Part shown: positions 25,324-34,756 of the stretch, piece by piece
Numbering within the stretch: the stretch's first letter is position 1
Layout: the number at the start of each line of letters is the position of its first letter
Notes under the pieces: model-generated
Databases searched by the model: none
What the model saw: only the letters and a program-made list of their open reading frames with translations
Told to the model about the DNA's origin: nothing
Made by a program: the position numbers and the translations under genes
Origin: JAIOQJ01 sp963718635
Lineage (GTDB): Bacteria; Planctomycetota; Planctomycetia; Gemmatales; Gemmataceae
Assembly (NCBI GenBank): GCA_963718635.1
Contig: OY970367.1
Coordinates: 2,666,001-2,730,000, forward strand
Length of the DNA: 64,000 nt
Direction: 5' to 3'

Positions 25324-26255
25324 AAGCACTGCCGCTATTGGCCGTCTTGACCCTACTTGGCATCGCTTCAAGCGCCTACAGCCGATCCGATCACTTACTC
25401 GAAGAGGCCCGTTCGGACATTACGCTGCGAGCAACGATTGACTCCGACCAGACGACACTCTCCGGAAACATCTTGTTGACGCTGACAGTGGAAGGTCCGG
25501 CTCGACTTCGCGTTACACAGCCGAAGCCATTGCTTACGCGGGAGTCCGCTCAGTCGTGGCTTATTCGGGAGTTGGAATGGCCGCTAGTCGAGAACCTCGA
25601 AAACGGCAGGCAGCGCTGGCGGCAACAGTTTCGCCTTTCTCCCTATGAAGTAGGTGCAAAGGTTACGCTTGCGCTGGCGCCGGTGGAAGTTTCCGCAGGC
25701 AATGCGCCGGCGGCAACGGTCGAGTGGTCCCACTCGTTTGCAATACACGTTTCCACATCTATCGTTAATGCCGACCTGGATATGCTTAAGCCGATAACCG
25801 GCGCGGAAGATCCAGCCATGTCGCCACCGGAACAAGCAAATAATCGGCTGTTGGCGGCAGCGTTGATGTTCGGTGTCGCCTTAATCACCGCACTGCTGAT
25901 TTTCTTTTTTAGACGCCATCGCAGGCCTATAAGTATTCCCCATAATGCTGCTTGGGCAATTGACCAATTGGCGAATCTGGATGCCTCTGAAAGAAGTGCA
26001 AATGCACATTTGGGCGAGGTGCTTAGATCTTATATTGCAGCCGGATCTGCCATTCCTGCATCACAGATGACGACCGCGGAATTACTTGCAGCAATGAAAA
26101 GGAATGAGGGCATTACCGAAGAGCAATGGCAAAAGTTCAAAGAGTTGCTCGAAGCGTGTGACCTTGCCAAGTTTGCGCCGGGTGAGGTTTTTCCAGGCGA
26201 AACCGAGGAGCGAATTAAGAGGGCAATCGCCCTATTGCAAACCTTCGATCATTGA
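25320..26255 (+). CDS. BatD/DUF4381-like exported membrane protein
   Basis: 311 residues: signal peptide (KALPLLAVLTLLGIASSAYS), an exported beta-rich domain (residues ~30-165; ATIDSDQTTLSGNILLTLTVEGPARLRV resembles the BatD immunoglobulin-like fold), one membrane segment (LLAAALMFGVALITALLIFFF, about 180-200), and a cytoplasmic helical region (HLGEVLRSYIAAG ... MTTAELLAAM ... LLEACDLAKFAPGEV) like DUF4381. Such proteins sit beside DUF58 and vWA genes in MoxR-linked clusters for envelope protein assembly or stress. It overlaps the DUF58 stop by four bases and its own end overlaps the convergent ligD by seven. Family assignment is by layout. Confidence 0.7.
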   Translation: MKALPLLAVLTLLGIASSAYSRSDHLLEEARSDITLRATIDSDQTTLSGNILLTLTVEGPARLRVTQPKPLLTRESAQSWLIRELEWPLVENLENGRQRWRQQFRLSPYEVGAKVTLALAPVEVSAGNAPAATVEWSHSFAIHVSTSIVNADLDMLKPITGAEDPAMSPPEQANNRLLAAALMFGVALITALLIFFFRRHRRPISIPHNAAWAIDQLANLDASERSANAHLGEVLRSYIAAGSAIPASQMTTAELLAAMKRNEGITEEQWQKFKELLEACDLAKFAPGEVFPGETEERIKRAIALLQTFDH

Positions 26256-28798
26256 TCCTTGGCTAATTTTGTCAAACACTGTTGCAGATCAATTCCTTTG
26301 CCGAGAACCGGCTCCCAGAGGTCTCCGACTTTGTCGATGCGCTTGAGAGTGTTTTTGATGGTGAAGCGTGCCGGATCGAGGCGCTGGGTTACCTCGGGCC
26401 AGCTTAAAGGCGTTGACACGGTTGCCCCGGGATGCGGTCGTACTGAATAGGCGGCGGCGATCGTTTGCCCGCGTCGGTTCTGGAGAAAGTCAAGGTAGAC
26501 CTTGCCCTGCCTTGCAGCCGGGCTACGTAAGATGCTTGTGGTTTCGGGAAGCTTCTTCTGGATGACATTCGCTATCACTTCCGCAAACTGTCGTGCCTGA
26601 TCCATGTCGTACTTTGCCGCTAACGGCACAAAGATATGCAGGCCCGTCTTGCCTGATGTCTTACAGTAGTTGGCGCAGCCGGCCTTATCGAGCAACTTGT
26701 GAACGGCCACAGCTGCCTCGACCACATACTTGAAAGCTATTGCTTCGGGGTCTAAATCGATGATGAGATAATCCGGTCGATCGAGATGGCCGACGCTGGC
26801 GTTCCACGGGTTGATTTCAATGCAGCCAAGATTGGCCATGTAGAGCAGTGTTTCCCGATTTTGACATAGAGGCGCGATGATGGAACGATCCTCACCCTCA
26901 AGGGGGATGGACACCGTTTCAACCCACTCGGGCGGCGGACTTTTGCCGACATCCTTTTGAAAGAAGTTTTGACCTGTAATTCCATTGGGATGACGATTCA
27001 ACGATTCGGGCCGATCTTTGAGATAAGGCAGAATGATGTCCGCGATGCTGCGATAGTATTCAATCAGATCGCCTTTGGTAATTCCTTCTTCGGGCCAAAA
27101 GACTTTGTCCAAATTGGTCAATTTTGGTCCATCGGTGGCTGGCGCAGGGACGCTCTTTTTCTCTTTGACTTGCTTGGGCGCCTTAGTTTTGGCAGTCTTG
27201 CCGATCGCCGCCTGCACGGGCAGTTCCGCTTCGCGATGGACCGACGTAGGATCTTTGTCTTCTCGTAGTCCGAGGAAGATCGGTTGGCGCATATGGCCGT
27301 CTTCCGTCCAATCCTGAAATTTGACTTCACACACCAACGAAGGTTTGAGCCATTGAGCGGGTGTATTGGTTTTTGGCTGTGTTGAAAATGGGCATTTCGC
27401 TTGGTGTAGCGGTTTGAACTTGGCTTGCAGGTCGGTTAGGCCGCGGCCATCAAAGCCACCCCCGGTATGCCCGATATAGACGAGCTCGTCGTCTTGATAG
27501 ACGCCAAGCACTAAGGCGCCGAAGCCCTGACGGCTTCCTTTTGGGCGGGTGAATCCGCCAATCACTGCTTCCTGCCGCATGTGAGTTTTGATCTTCAGCC
27601 AATCCAAATTGCGGGCGCCCTCTTGATACGTGCTTTCACCGTTCTTGGCGATCATCCCTTCGAGACCCTTGTCGGCTACCGCGTCGAAGAACGCCAAGCC
27701 ATCGTTTTTGATGTGTTCGCTCAGTCGAATTTCCTTCTTTCCTTTGAGGATTCCCGCCAACAGCTTTTTGCGTTCGGTCAATCGGCGTCCGCGTAGGTCT
27801 TGGCCATCGAGTTGAAGTAGGTCGAATACGTAGTAGACGAGCTGGCCCTTGCCCGTTTTCTGGTAGTTTTGCAGCAATTGAAACTGCGATTTTCCTTCTT
27901 CATCGAGCGCCACCACTTCGCCATCCAAAACGACATCGTGCCCAATTGCCGACAGGGGAGCAATCAATGGCGCAAACTTGGCATCGAATGATTTTTGATT
28001 GCGTGAATAGAGGCGCACATCCCCGTCTTTGACTTCAGCAATCGCGCGGTAACCATCCCACTTCACCTCAAAGAGCCAGCCTTTGCGATCGAATGGCTTT
28101 TCCACCAGCGTCGCCAACATCGGGCGAACAAACGAAGTCGGTGCAGCTTGCTTCTTCGCCTTGGTCGGCGCCGGCTTTGGCTTCTTGGCTTCTTTGGTAG
28201 ACTGCTTCCCTTTGCTTTTCTTCGCTTCAACGCCGGCGGCCACATCGTCTAAGCTGCGGCCGGACAACACCGAGGTTTGGTCCAGTTCCTCGTCACTGCT
28301 GGCAAATTCATCCTGCTTCTTGACCAGCAGCCATGCATTCTTTTGCCCCCGCTGCAACTTAATGAGGGCAAACTCGCCGCGCAGCTTATGGCCATCGAGA
28401 ACAAATGTGATATGTCCTTGTTCCAATCCCTCGGCCATTAGCCGTTCGCTTTCATCGTGGTCTTCGGAAGCGCGAGCGTGGTAAGTTCCCTCATCCCAGA
28501 CGATAACCGAACCCGCGCCGTAATTCCCTTCCGGAATGTTTCCTTCAAAAGTCCGATAATCGAGCGGATGGTCTTCAACCATCATCGCCAGACGTTTATC
28601 GCCCGGATTGAGTGAAGGCCCTTTCGGCACAGCCCAACTTTTGAGTGTGCCGTCGATCTCGAGGCGAAAATCGAAATGGAGGTGCGATGCTTGATGTTTC
28701 TGTACGCAAAAGCGTAAGACGCTTTTGTCGCCTTTGCCTCCTTCGGGTTCCGGGGTCTCATTGAAGCGACGTTTGGCTCGATAGGTGCTAAGGTTCAT
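26249..28798 (-). CDS. ligD: ATP-dependent DNA ligase D (PE-LIG-POL)
   Basis: Non-homologous end-joining ligase, 849 residues, domain order phosphoesterase, ligase, polymerase/primase. The PE domain has QKHQASHLHFDFRLE (residues 34-47). The ligase nucleotidyl site is FEVKWDGYRA (adenylated Lys246), followed by VVLDGEVVALDEEG. After a Lys-rich linker the POL domain starts TNLDKVFWPEEG (about 566) and contains YLIIDLDPE, KTSGKTGLHIFVPL and SVRPHPGATVSTPL. A Ku gene normally accompanies ligD, but none lies in this window. Its stop overlaps the last seven bases of the convergent BatD-like gene. ATG at 28798. Confidence 0.96.
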   Translation of the reverse strand: MNLSTYRAKRRFNETPEPEGGKGDKSVLRFCVQKHQASHLHFDFRLEIDGTLKSWAVPKGPSLNPGDKRLAMMVEDHPLDYRTFEGNIPEGNYGAGSVIVWDEGTYHARASEDHDESERLMAEGLEQGHITFVLDGHKLRGEFALIKLQRGQKNAWLLVKKQDEFASSDEELDQTSVLSGRSLDDVAAGVEAKKSKGKQSTKEAKKPKPAPTKAKKQAAPTSFVRPMLATLVEKPFDRKGWLFEVKWDGYRAIAEVKDGDVRLYSRNQKSFDAKFAPLIAPLSAIGHDVVLDGEVVALDEEGKSQFQLLQNYQKTGKGQLVYYVFDLLQLDGQDLRGRRLTERKKLLAGILKGKKEIRLSEHIKNDGLAFFDAVADKGLEGMIAKNGESTYQEGARNLDWLKIKTHMRQEAVIGGFTRPKGSRQGFGALVLGVYQDDELVYIGHTGGGFDGRGLTDLQAKFKPLHQAKCPFSTQPKTNTPAQWLKPSLVCEVKFQDWTEDGHMRQPIFLGLREDKDPTSVHREAELPVQAAIGKTAKTKAPKQVKEKKSVPAPATDGPKLTNLDKVFWPEEGITKGDLIEYYRSIADIILPYLKDRPESLNRHPNGITGQNFFQKDVGKSPPPEWVETVSIPLEGEDRSIIAPLCQNRETLLYMANLGCIEINPWNASVGHLDRPDYLIIDLDPEAIAFKYVVEAAVAVHKLLDKAGCANYCKTSGKTGLHIFVPLAAKYDMDQARQFAEVIANVIQKKLPETTSILRSPAARQGKVYLDFLQNRRGQTIAAAYSVRPHPGATVSTPLSWPEVTQRLDPARFTIKNTLKRIDKVGDLWEPVLGKGIDLQQCLTKLAKDQ

Positions 28799-28878
28799 GG
28801 GCCGTTCTCTCTAAGCCGGTTAACGACTGGATAGTCGGTGGTGAGCATATGGCGTTCCAAGTCGCCAAAAGTAACTGT

Positions 28879-29748
28879 TCAGACTCCTGGCTCCGTTACC
28901 TCATCTACCACTCGTGTTCGGCGCATGACCCAGGCGGTTGGGGCGATGATCAGTGCCATTCCTAAAAGCGTGAGACGATCGAATTCGTGATCTTGCGAGA
29001 GATCGAGCAATAGAGCAAAGACCACCTGCGTTAGGCCGATCACCGCGACTTTGGCCGGGTTGCCCGTTGTGAATGCTTTGGTGAGAAACAGTTGCCCGAT
29101 GCTCGCGGTTACGCCGATACCTACCAGCAGCAACAAAAGTTTGCTGTCCCAGAAAGAGCCGGCGCCGGCCGTCAGCGGGAAGGTGAAGAAACAGACCGAA
29201 CAAAAGAGCGTGGCGACAAGTGCGAAATGGACGACCACCGCACGCGGATCCACTCTATGGAGCTTGTGCAGGCCCAGCATGGCGACAGCTGTGGCCAAAG
29301 CGCTGCTGAGCGCAATAAGCAAAGCCATTTCGGGGCCCTCGCCCTGTGGCTGTTTGACCAGCCATAAGCCGGCAATTCCCGATAGCACGGCCAGCCAGAC
29401 ACGACCCGATGGCGGGACACCAAGCATCGGCCACGAAAGAATGGCGACCCAGATGGGAAAGGTGTTCGTGAGAGTTAGTACTGTTGATACGGGAAGTCTG
29501 GTCAGGGCATAAAAGCTGCCCACGAGGCTGACGCTGCCGGCCAAACTCCGCATCCAGAGGATGCGCGGCCTCCAGAACACGAGTGGAACGCCGCTGGCGA
29601 CTGCATACCCGCCAACGAACAGAAGGACGAGGAGGCTGCGAAACAAGGCGACCACCTGCCATTCACAGCGCTGCCCTGCCTCATGAGCCAGAGCGCCCAT
29701 CACCGAGAAGGAAAAGCTGCCGCCGAGCATCCACAAATAGGGCAACAT
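28879..29748 (-). CDS. EamA/DMT-family membrane transporter
   Basis: About 290 residues, ten hydrophobic segments in two EamA repeats: SFSFSVMGALAHEAG at the N-terminus, LAGSVSLVGSFYALTRLPVSTVLTLTNTFPIWVAILSW in the first repeat and TASIGQLFLTKAFTTGNPAKVAVIGLTQVVFALLLDL in the second. Drug/metabolite transporter superfamily; substrate unknown. The frame opens at 29787, but ATG 29748 (MLPYLWMLGG) lies at the usual distance before the first membrane segment. It follows the glycosyltransferase at 29806-30948 closely on the same strand and may be the last gene of the polysaccharide operon. Confidence 0.88.
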   Translation of the reverse strand: MLPYLWMLGGSFSFSVMGALAHEAGQRCEWQVVALFRSLLVLLFVGGYAVASGVPLVFWRPRILWMRSLAGSVSLVGSFYALTRLPVSTVLTLTNTFPIWVAILSWPMLGVPPSGRVWLAVLSGIAGLWLVKQPQGEGPEMALLIALSSALATAVAMLGLHKLHRVDPRAVVVHFALVATLFCSVCFFTFPLTAGAGSFWDSKLLLLLVGIGVTASIGQLFLTKAFTTGNPAKVAVIGLTQVVFALLLDLSQDHEFDRLTLLGMALIIAPTAWVMRRTRVVDEVTEPGV

Positions 29749-29805
29749 CGATGAACCCGCCACGCCGCCTCCGTTCGCTCGCGGCATCGCGCTTGCGCCG
29801 AAATC

Positions 29806-30948
29806 TCAGATGCCGATCCTCTCGGCTAATTGTAGGTAGGCGTCTGCAATTGTTTCTGCTTGTTTCGCCCAGGAGAAACGGCTCGCCCAAACGAGCCGGC
29901 TTTGACGCTCCGGCAAGCGCGAGGGATCGCGCAAGATTGAACCGACAACCTCAACCCATTTTGCCACATCGCCGACGGGTGCATAAACAGCGGCATCTCC
30001 TCCCACTTCACGCAATACCGGAATATCGGCGGCAATCACGGGCGCTCCAGAGGCCAAGGCTTCAACAATGGGCAGGCCGAAACCTTCGGCCTCGCTTGGC
30101 TGCAACACCAATTGAGTGCCCCGGTAATATTCTGCAAGCTCTCCACGCGATATTCCGCGTCTCTGCTCGATCCGTGATGCGATGCCCAGAAGAATGATCT
30201 GTTCGCGCTGTGCGGGCGTCCACTCGCCACCGATTTGCAGCAGCGTCAAATCGGTTGTTACCTTTGCGACGGCGGCGAAGCAATCGAGCAATACGTCGAT
30301 TCTTTTGCGTGCAATGCAGCTTCCCACATGCAAGAGATAGCGAGTACTAATGCCGGGCAGCGGCCCGTGCGGTGTAAATTCTGGAGCGATGCCGTTATGG
30401 GCAACGATGATCTTTGATGCATCGGCGAGATTGTTCGCGATCAACTCAGCGCGGATTGCTTCCGTGGTGCAGAAAACAATGGCCGCTTTTTCAAAACCGC
30501 TCAGTACGCGGCGGGTCATGGCGCGAAACCAGCGCGGGCGCGGCTCTCGCTCCGGCGCCAGAATCGATCGAAACGTGTCGAGGTCATGACAAAAAACACC
30601 CGCCCGACCGCTGGGAAGGGCATGAAGCAAATGAGCATAAGAGTGGTCGCACAGATGAAAAAAATCCGCTCTTTGAGCCTCTCGTTTGACGAAGCCGGGA
30701 TAGGTGACAAAGCGATTGAACAGACGATCGAGGTTACGGGCAGATCCTCTGCTGCCAAAAAAAGGAATGGCCGCTATTCGCCGCCGATATGTAGGGTTCC
30801 ATCGGGAAGCGGCAAGCCGGTCGAGCGGTCGTTTCTCCAGATGCTCGACGAGCATCTCCGCGCAAAAGTCCATGCTCGGCCAATCTTCCTCGCGAAAATC
30901 GGGCAAGATGGCGAGACGCAGAGGATGTTTGATCCGTTGGCCGTTCAC
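29806..30948 (-). CDS. Glycosyltransferase family 4 (GT-B)
   Basis: Adds a sugar from a nucleotide donor to a growing glycan at the cytoplasmic membrane. 380 residues; the C-terminal Rossmann half shows YLLHVGSCIARKRIDVLLDCFA, IGGEWTPAQREQIILLGIA, and the donor-binding EAEGFGLPIVEALASGAPVIA with its E-x7-E pair, then DIPVLREVGGDAAVYAPVGD. The N-terminal acceptor half has FFHLCDHSYAHLLHALP and GVFCHDLDTFR. Its start overlaps the stop of the next upstream glycosyltransferase (ATGA, four bases), so they are translationally coupled. Acceptor and donor unknown. Confidence 0.92.
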   Translation of the reverse strand: MNGQRIKHPLRLAILPDFREEDWPSMDFCAEMLVEHLEKRPLDRLAASRWNPTYRRRIAAIPFFGSRGSARNLDRLFNRFVTYPGFVKREAQRADFFHLCDHSYAHLLHALPSGRAGVFCHDLDTFRSILAPEREPRPRWFRAMTRRVLSGFEKAAIVFCTTEAIRAELIANNLADASKIIVAHNGIAPEFTPHGPLPGISTRYLLHVGSCIARKRIDVLLDCFAAVAKVTTDLTLLQIGGEWTPAQREQIILLGIASRIEQRRGISRGELAEYYRGTQLVLQPSEAEGFGLPIVEALASGAPVIAADIPVLREVGGDAAVYAPVGDVAKWVEVVGSILRDPSRLPERQSRLVWASRFSWAKQAETIADAYLQLAERIGI

Positions 30949-32159
30949 GTCTTTCCATCCAGTAAAGACTCGAAAAAGGGGCTTGCCAACTTCGAGCCTA
31001 TCGCGAACGATCCGTCGGGCTGTCGAGCAGTTGTTCGAAAAAATTCAGATGTTGGCGCAACCGCAGACCAGTCGAAATGACCCACCGCGCGTTCGCGGCC
31101 TGCTTGACCTAACTCGCGGCGTCGCTCGTCGCTTGCCAAAAGCGATTCGATCGCCTTCGACCAAGCAAGTTCGTCGGCTTCAGCGACGATCAAACCGGCT
31201 TTGTCGATGACATACGGAATTTCACCGCTATCGCTGCCGATGACGGCCAACCCCGAGGCCATCGCTTCGGTCAACATCCGGCCAAACTGTTCGCGCCAGC
31301 GCGGCGTCGTCTGGCTTCGGGCGCAGAGCATGTCCATGGCGTTCAGATACCGGGGCACATCGGCATGTCCGACGTTGCAGCAAATCCGCACTCGTTCGCC
31401 ATGCTTCTTCGCCCAGAGCTGAAGCGACGCTTCCATCGGGCCGGCACAACGAAGAGCGCCCGCCAAGGCAGCGTCTGTCGGTCGAGGGCATTCATCAAGA
31501 GCGTCAGGCCCTTTTCAGGGATAAAGCGGCCGAGGAAGCCGACGACCGCGTCGCCGTCGCGACGCCAACCCAGCGACTGATGTACGGCATCGCCCTGTTC
31601 ACGGTTTGGCTGGAACTCAACCGTATCGACGCCAGGGGCAATTTTGCAAAAGGGCCGATTCGCGTAACCTGGCCGATTTCGCATTGCATCGACAATTGTT
31701 TGCCCGAAGGGAATCCAACCATCGGCGCGTGTCAATGACGCCCGTTCCATCCAGCAAAAGGGAGGCGGGAATACCTTCGAAAGATTCTGGAAGGTGGCGA
31801 TTACCAGCCGACTCTTCGGCCTGGTCCACTGGGCAATTTGCCACCCGGCCATGATGTACGGCTCTTCCCAACAGTGGACGACATCCCATGCGCGTGCCAG
31901 CATTGCTCGTAGAGCGGCGCCGTACCAGAAACAATGGACATTGCTCGTGAAGAAGGCACGAATCGCCTTCACGTTGCAAGGCTCATCGGGCAACTCCTGA
32001 AATTGCACCGCGCAAATCTCGCGATCCTCGGAAAAACTGCGGCGCGACGGCAGTCACTTCCCATTTCCCTTTGCCCTGTCGAGCAAATTCGTGGGCCAAC
32101 CGCCGGTTCAGGCCGACCACGTAGGAGTGTGCGATGGTAAGGAGTCGGCGTGGCTGCAT
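30945..32159 (-). CDS. Glycosyltransferase family 4, two frame breaks (near 32008 and 31445)
   Basis: Reassembled from three frames. The start is ATG 32159 (MQPRRLLTIAHSYVVGLNRRLAHEFARQG, a GT-B N-terminus), one base after the stop of the upstream glycosyltransferase. Near 32008 the frame moves to VQFQELPDEPCNVKAIRAFF, which continues through VVHCWEEPYIMAGWQIA and VVGFLGRFIPEKGLTLLMNAL; near 31445 it moves again to AGPMEASLQLWAKKHGERVRI, with EQFGRMLTEAMASGLAVIGSD as the donor site. All three stretches fit one ~400-residue GT4 enzyme in the right order, so single-base indels are the simplest explanation. Confidence 0.82.
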
Positions 32160-32160
32160 A

Positions 32161-33405
32161 TTATTTCGAACGAGCCTCTAAGTGATCCGACGTTTCAGGA
32201 AATGCCGGAGGACTCGACTTTTCAAGAAGAACATCAATCGTTTTTTGTAATGAAAACCGCTCGGTGTAAAATTGTTGCGAGCCGATTTCCAGACGGCCTC
32301 GTTTTTCGTCGCTGGTCAACAATTGTTCTACCATAGTCACGATTTGCTGCGGCTCGTCGGGAGCGCAGCTCGCGACTGCATCGCAGTCTCGCCAAAATGG
32401 CTCGGAAAGAAAACCAATCGTCGTGACAATTGCCCGTCCAAGAGCAAGACTCGCCATAATGGTGCCACGACGGCAACTTACTCCGTCGGGAAAAGGCTGA
32501 AGCATCACTTCGCACGCGGAGATATGTTCGCTGACGGCCGCCGGCGACAGCGAACCGGTGGCATAAACGCGATCGCCGTAATCCTTGAAGTTCTTCGCAT
32601 ACTCTTCGCCGCCGCGGCCAATGAACATGAACCGAATGGAAGGATTTCGTCCGAGAAGGTCTTGGAGCAGAGGGGTCAGCAAGCGGGTAATCGATTCGCC
32701 ATAAGTGCCGAAGTGTCCCACGATCTTACTCGGCGATAAACTCCTGCGGATAACGGCGACTGCATTTGCATCAGCACTCGTTGGTAAATTACTGAAGATT
32801 GGCAACCAGTATGTGTGATCGTTGTGAGCCGCGAATTGTTGCAAACGCGTTTGCCACTCCGGGATAGAGACAAAGACGCGTTCCGCCGATGCCGACACTT
32901 CAGACGCCATCCATTCCGTAACCTTGTTCAAAACACGATGTTTCAAAGACTGTCCGGGCACTCGTGGGAAAGCGACTTCATGGAACATTACCCAGACTGG
33001 TTGGCGGCGGCGTCTCAACCAGCGGCAGAATGGAATGTTCATCGCCTTCCAGCCGTATGCATGGGGAACATATTGAACTAATATGCGGCTTCGACCCGGC
33101 CAATCATTTAGCGTGGCATTTAAGAACCGCAAGGAACGCAAATCGAAACGACCGGCCAGTCGGTGAACTTCGACACCGGGATCGTGAGGCGTTTTCCCTC
33201 GAAATGAAGGCGCCCAGACATTCACTTCCTCGCCTTCCGCGGCCAGACCGATCGCAAGCTGTCGTGTGTAATCACTCACGCCGCCAATTTGGTCCGGATA
33301 CTCGCCCGTTATCAAATGCCACGCCGTCTTTCGCGCGGTAGAAGGAAGGATGGCTGCCGGCGCTTTCGGTTTCATAAGCACGAGATTTTCGTTGCTCAAC
33401 ATCAT
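32161..33405 (-). CDS. Glycosyltransferase family 4-like
   Basis: About 414 residues. N-terminal half: WHLITGEYPDQIGGVSDYTRQLAIGLAAEGEEVNVWAPS, the typical glycine-rich start of GT4 enzymes, and ILVQYVPHAYGWKAMN. C-terminal half: KIVGHFGTYGESITRLLTPLLQDLL, RFMFIGRGGEEYAKNF and PFPDGVSCRRGTIMASLALGRAIVTT. The E-x7-E motif is not obvious, so it belongs to a divergent subgroup. The frame opens at 33429; ATG 33405 has CCAGGA seven bases upstream and is preferred. It ends one base before the next glycosyltransferase starts. Confidence 0.88.
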   Translation of the reverse strand: MMLSNENLVLMKPKAPAAILPSTARKTAWHLITGEYPDQIGGVSDYTRQLAIGLAAEGEEVNVWAPSFRGKTPHDPGVEVHRLAGRFDLRSLRFLNATLNDWPGRSRILVQYVPHAYGWKAMNIPFCRWLRRRRQPVWVMFHEVAFPRVPGQSLKHRVLNKVTEWMASEVSASAERVFVSIPEWQTRLQQFAAHNDHTYWLPIFSNLPTSADANAVAVIRRSLSPSKIVGHFGTYGESITRLLTPLLQDLLGRNPSIRFMFIGRGGEEYAKNFKDYGDRVYATGSLSPAAVSEHISACEVMLQPFPDGVSCRRGTIMASLALGRAIVTTIGFLSEPFWRDCDAVASCAPDEPQQIVTMVEQLLTSDEKRGRLEIGSQQFYTERFSLQKTIDVLLEKSSPPAFPETSDHLEARSK

Positions 33406-33498
33406 CGGCGATCCTGGGGCGAAAGGCAATTGCAGGCCCGGGCCATGAGCATCTTAACCGCCGGAGTATCGACAAGGAACCGAACTGCATTTACCAGC

Positions 33499-33553
33499 TT
33501 AGGCGAGCACGCCATAAAAACATCACCCGACTGGTTACGCAGCTCGGCTGGCC
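33499..33553. repeat. GAGCCGAA...GTAA...TCGGGT family repeat (degenerate copy)
   Basis: The right half CACCCGACTGGTTACGCAGC plus TCGGCT matches the copies at 16916 and 44101; the left half is eroded. It lies just after the stop of the glycosyltransferase ending at 33568. Confidence 0.6.
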
Positions 33554-33567
33554 TCCGCTCGCGAGAT

Positions 33568-34725
33568 TCAGTCGCTTTCAATAACGCGCACCATCTCTTG
33601 CGCCATATCGCGCCAAGACCACGATCGCAGTGTTTCTCCCAGAGTGTCGAGCATGGGCTGTATTCGGGGCCGACCGCTCAAAACCGTATCTATGCGCCGC
33701 GCGAGATCGCCTGCATCTTCCGGATTCGGAAGCACCATCCCGTTCAAGTCATATGGAATCCGTTCTGCTACCCCGGCCGTTTTAGCCACGATAACAGGCA
33801 GGCCCCGGCAAAGGGCTTCGTGGACGGCCAGGCCGTATGAATCGTAACGCGTCGGGCTTACTAGCAAGTCGGCGGCTGCCATTAGTCTAGGTACATCAGT
33901 CCGCGCACCGAGCAAGCGAACGCGATCCGCTGCGCCCGACTCATTAACCAACTGCTGCCAATACTTGAGTTTTCCGCTTCCGACGGCGAATAAATAGTTA
34001 CGTCCACGAGCCGGCGCCGACAGCAACTGGAAACCGCTCAACAGCGTGTCCAGCCCCTTGTTACGGTCGTAGCCGAGTGCGCCGACAAAAAGGATCATTC
34101 GATCGGAGTCAGCCAGCTGAAATTCTCGTCGAGCGGCTGACCGCTCTTCGGGCGTGATCGATAAGAAAGAACTCTCGTCGACGCCTAAATAAACGCGATG
34201 TATTTTATCGGGCGGCACACCATACATCTCAATCAAATCGCGCCGGGTCTTCTCGGAGTTAGCAATAAACAGCCGACTGGAAGCAAAGGCCGAGCGCTCA
34301 TGCCGCACTCCAAGGGCGCGTGCAATGCGATTTTTCAGCCGGAATCGCCATGGTGCGCCTGTACTTTGGCAGAGGCACTTGGCATGAACGTAATGAACCC
34401 AGTTTACTCCAGGCCAGCGGCAATTGCCGCCATTCATCACGACGTAGGGGCTTTTTGTTCGCAGGGATCGGGCAACCTTTCTTCCAAATCGATCGATTAA
34501 GATACCACCGAGTAAGTAACTGCGGGCAGGCCGGGGAACTAAGTGGACCATGACCCCAGGCATGGAACGTAGCGGTTCGCTAACGCGATGGGCGATCAAG
34601 TGAACTTCTCCCTCCCGACGCTCGGCAAGGTATTTTGCCAGTTCATAATTGGCGCGATCCATCCCCGCATGAGGAGAAAAATCACCAGCGATGATTACCC
34701 AAGGCCGGAATGATTGCGTAGCCAT
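33568..34725 (-). CDS. Glycosyltransferase family 4
   Basis: About 385 residues from ATG 34725 (MATQSFRPWVIIAGDFSPHAGMDRANYELAKYLAE). The open frame runs back to 34983, but the extra part lies inside the polymerase gene and looks like its shadow. C-terminal donor region: MILFVGALGYDRNKGLDTLLSGFQLL, VRLLGARTDVPRLMAAADLLVSPTRYDSYGLAVHEALCRGLPVIVAKTAG. The middle has SRLFIANSEKTRRDLIEMYGVPPDKIHRVYLGVD, typical of GT4 enzymes making surface glycans. It follows the polymerase gene by 31 bases on the same strand. Confidence 0.93.
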   Translation of the reverse strand: MATQSFRPWVIIAGDFSPHAGMDRANYELAKYLAERREGEVHLIAHRVSEPLRSMPGVMVHLVPRPARSYLLGGILIDRFGRKVARSLRTKSPYVVMNGGNCRWPGVNWVHYVHAKCLCQSTGAPWRFRLKNRIARALGVRHERSAFASSRLFIANSEKTRRDLIEMYGVPPDKIHRVYLGVDESSFLSITPEERSAARREFQLADSDRMILFVGALGYDRNKGLDTLLSGFQLLSAPARGRNYLFAVGSGKLKYWQQLVNESGAADRVRLLGARTDVPRLMAAADLLVSPTRYDSYGLAVHEALCRGLPVIVAKTAGVAERIPYDLNGMVLPNPEDAGDLARRIDTVLSGRPRIQPMLDTLGETLRSWSWRDMAQEMVRVIESD

Positions 34726-34756
34726 GTCACCCGAAGAAGACCCATTGGATTTCAAG

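Noticed and set aside
24440..26255. A complete MoxR-type operon.
   Set aside because: Only DUF58 and a BatD-like gene are present; no AAA+ ATPase or further vWA gene lies on either side.
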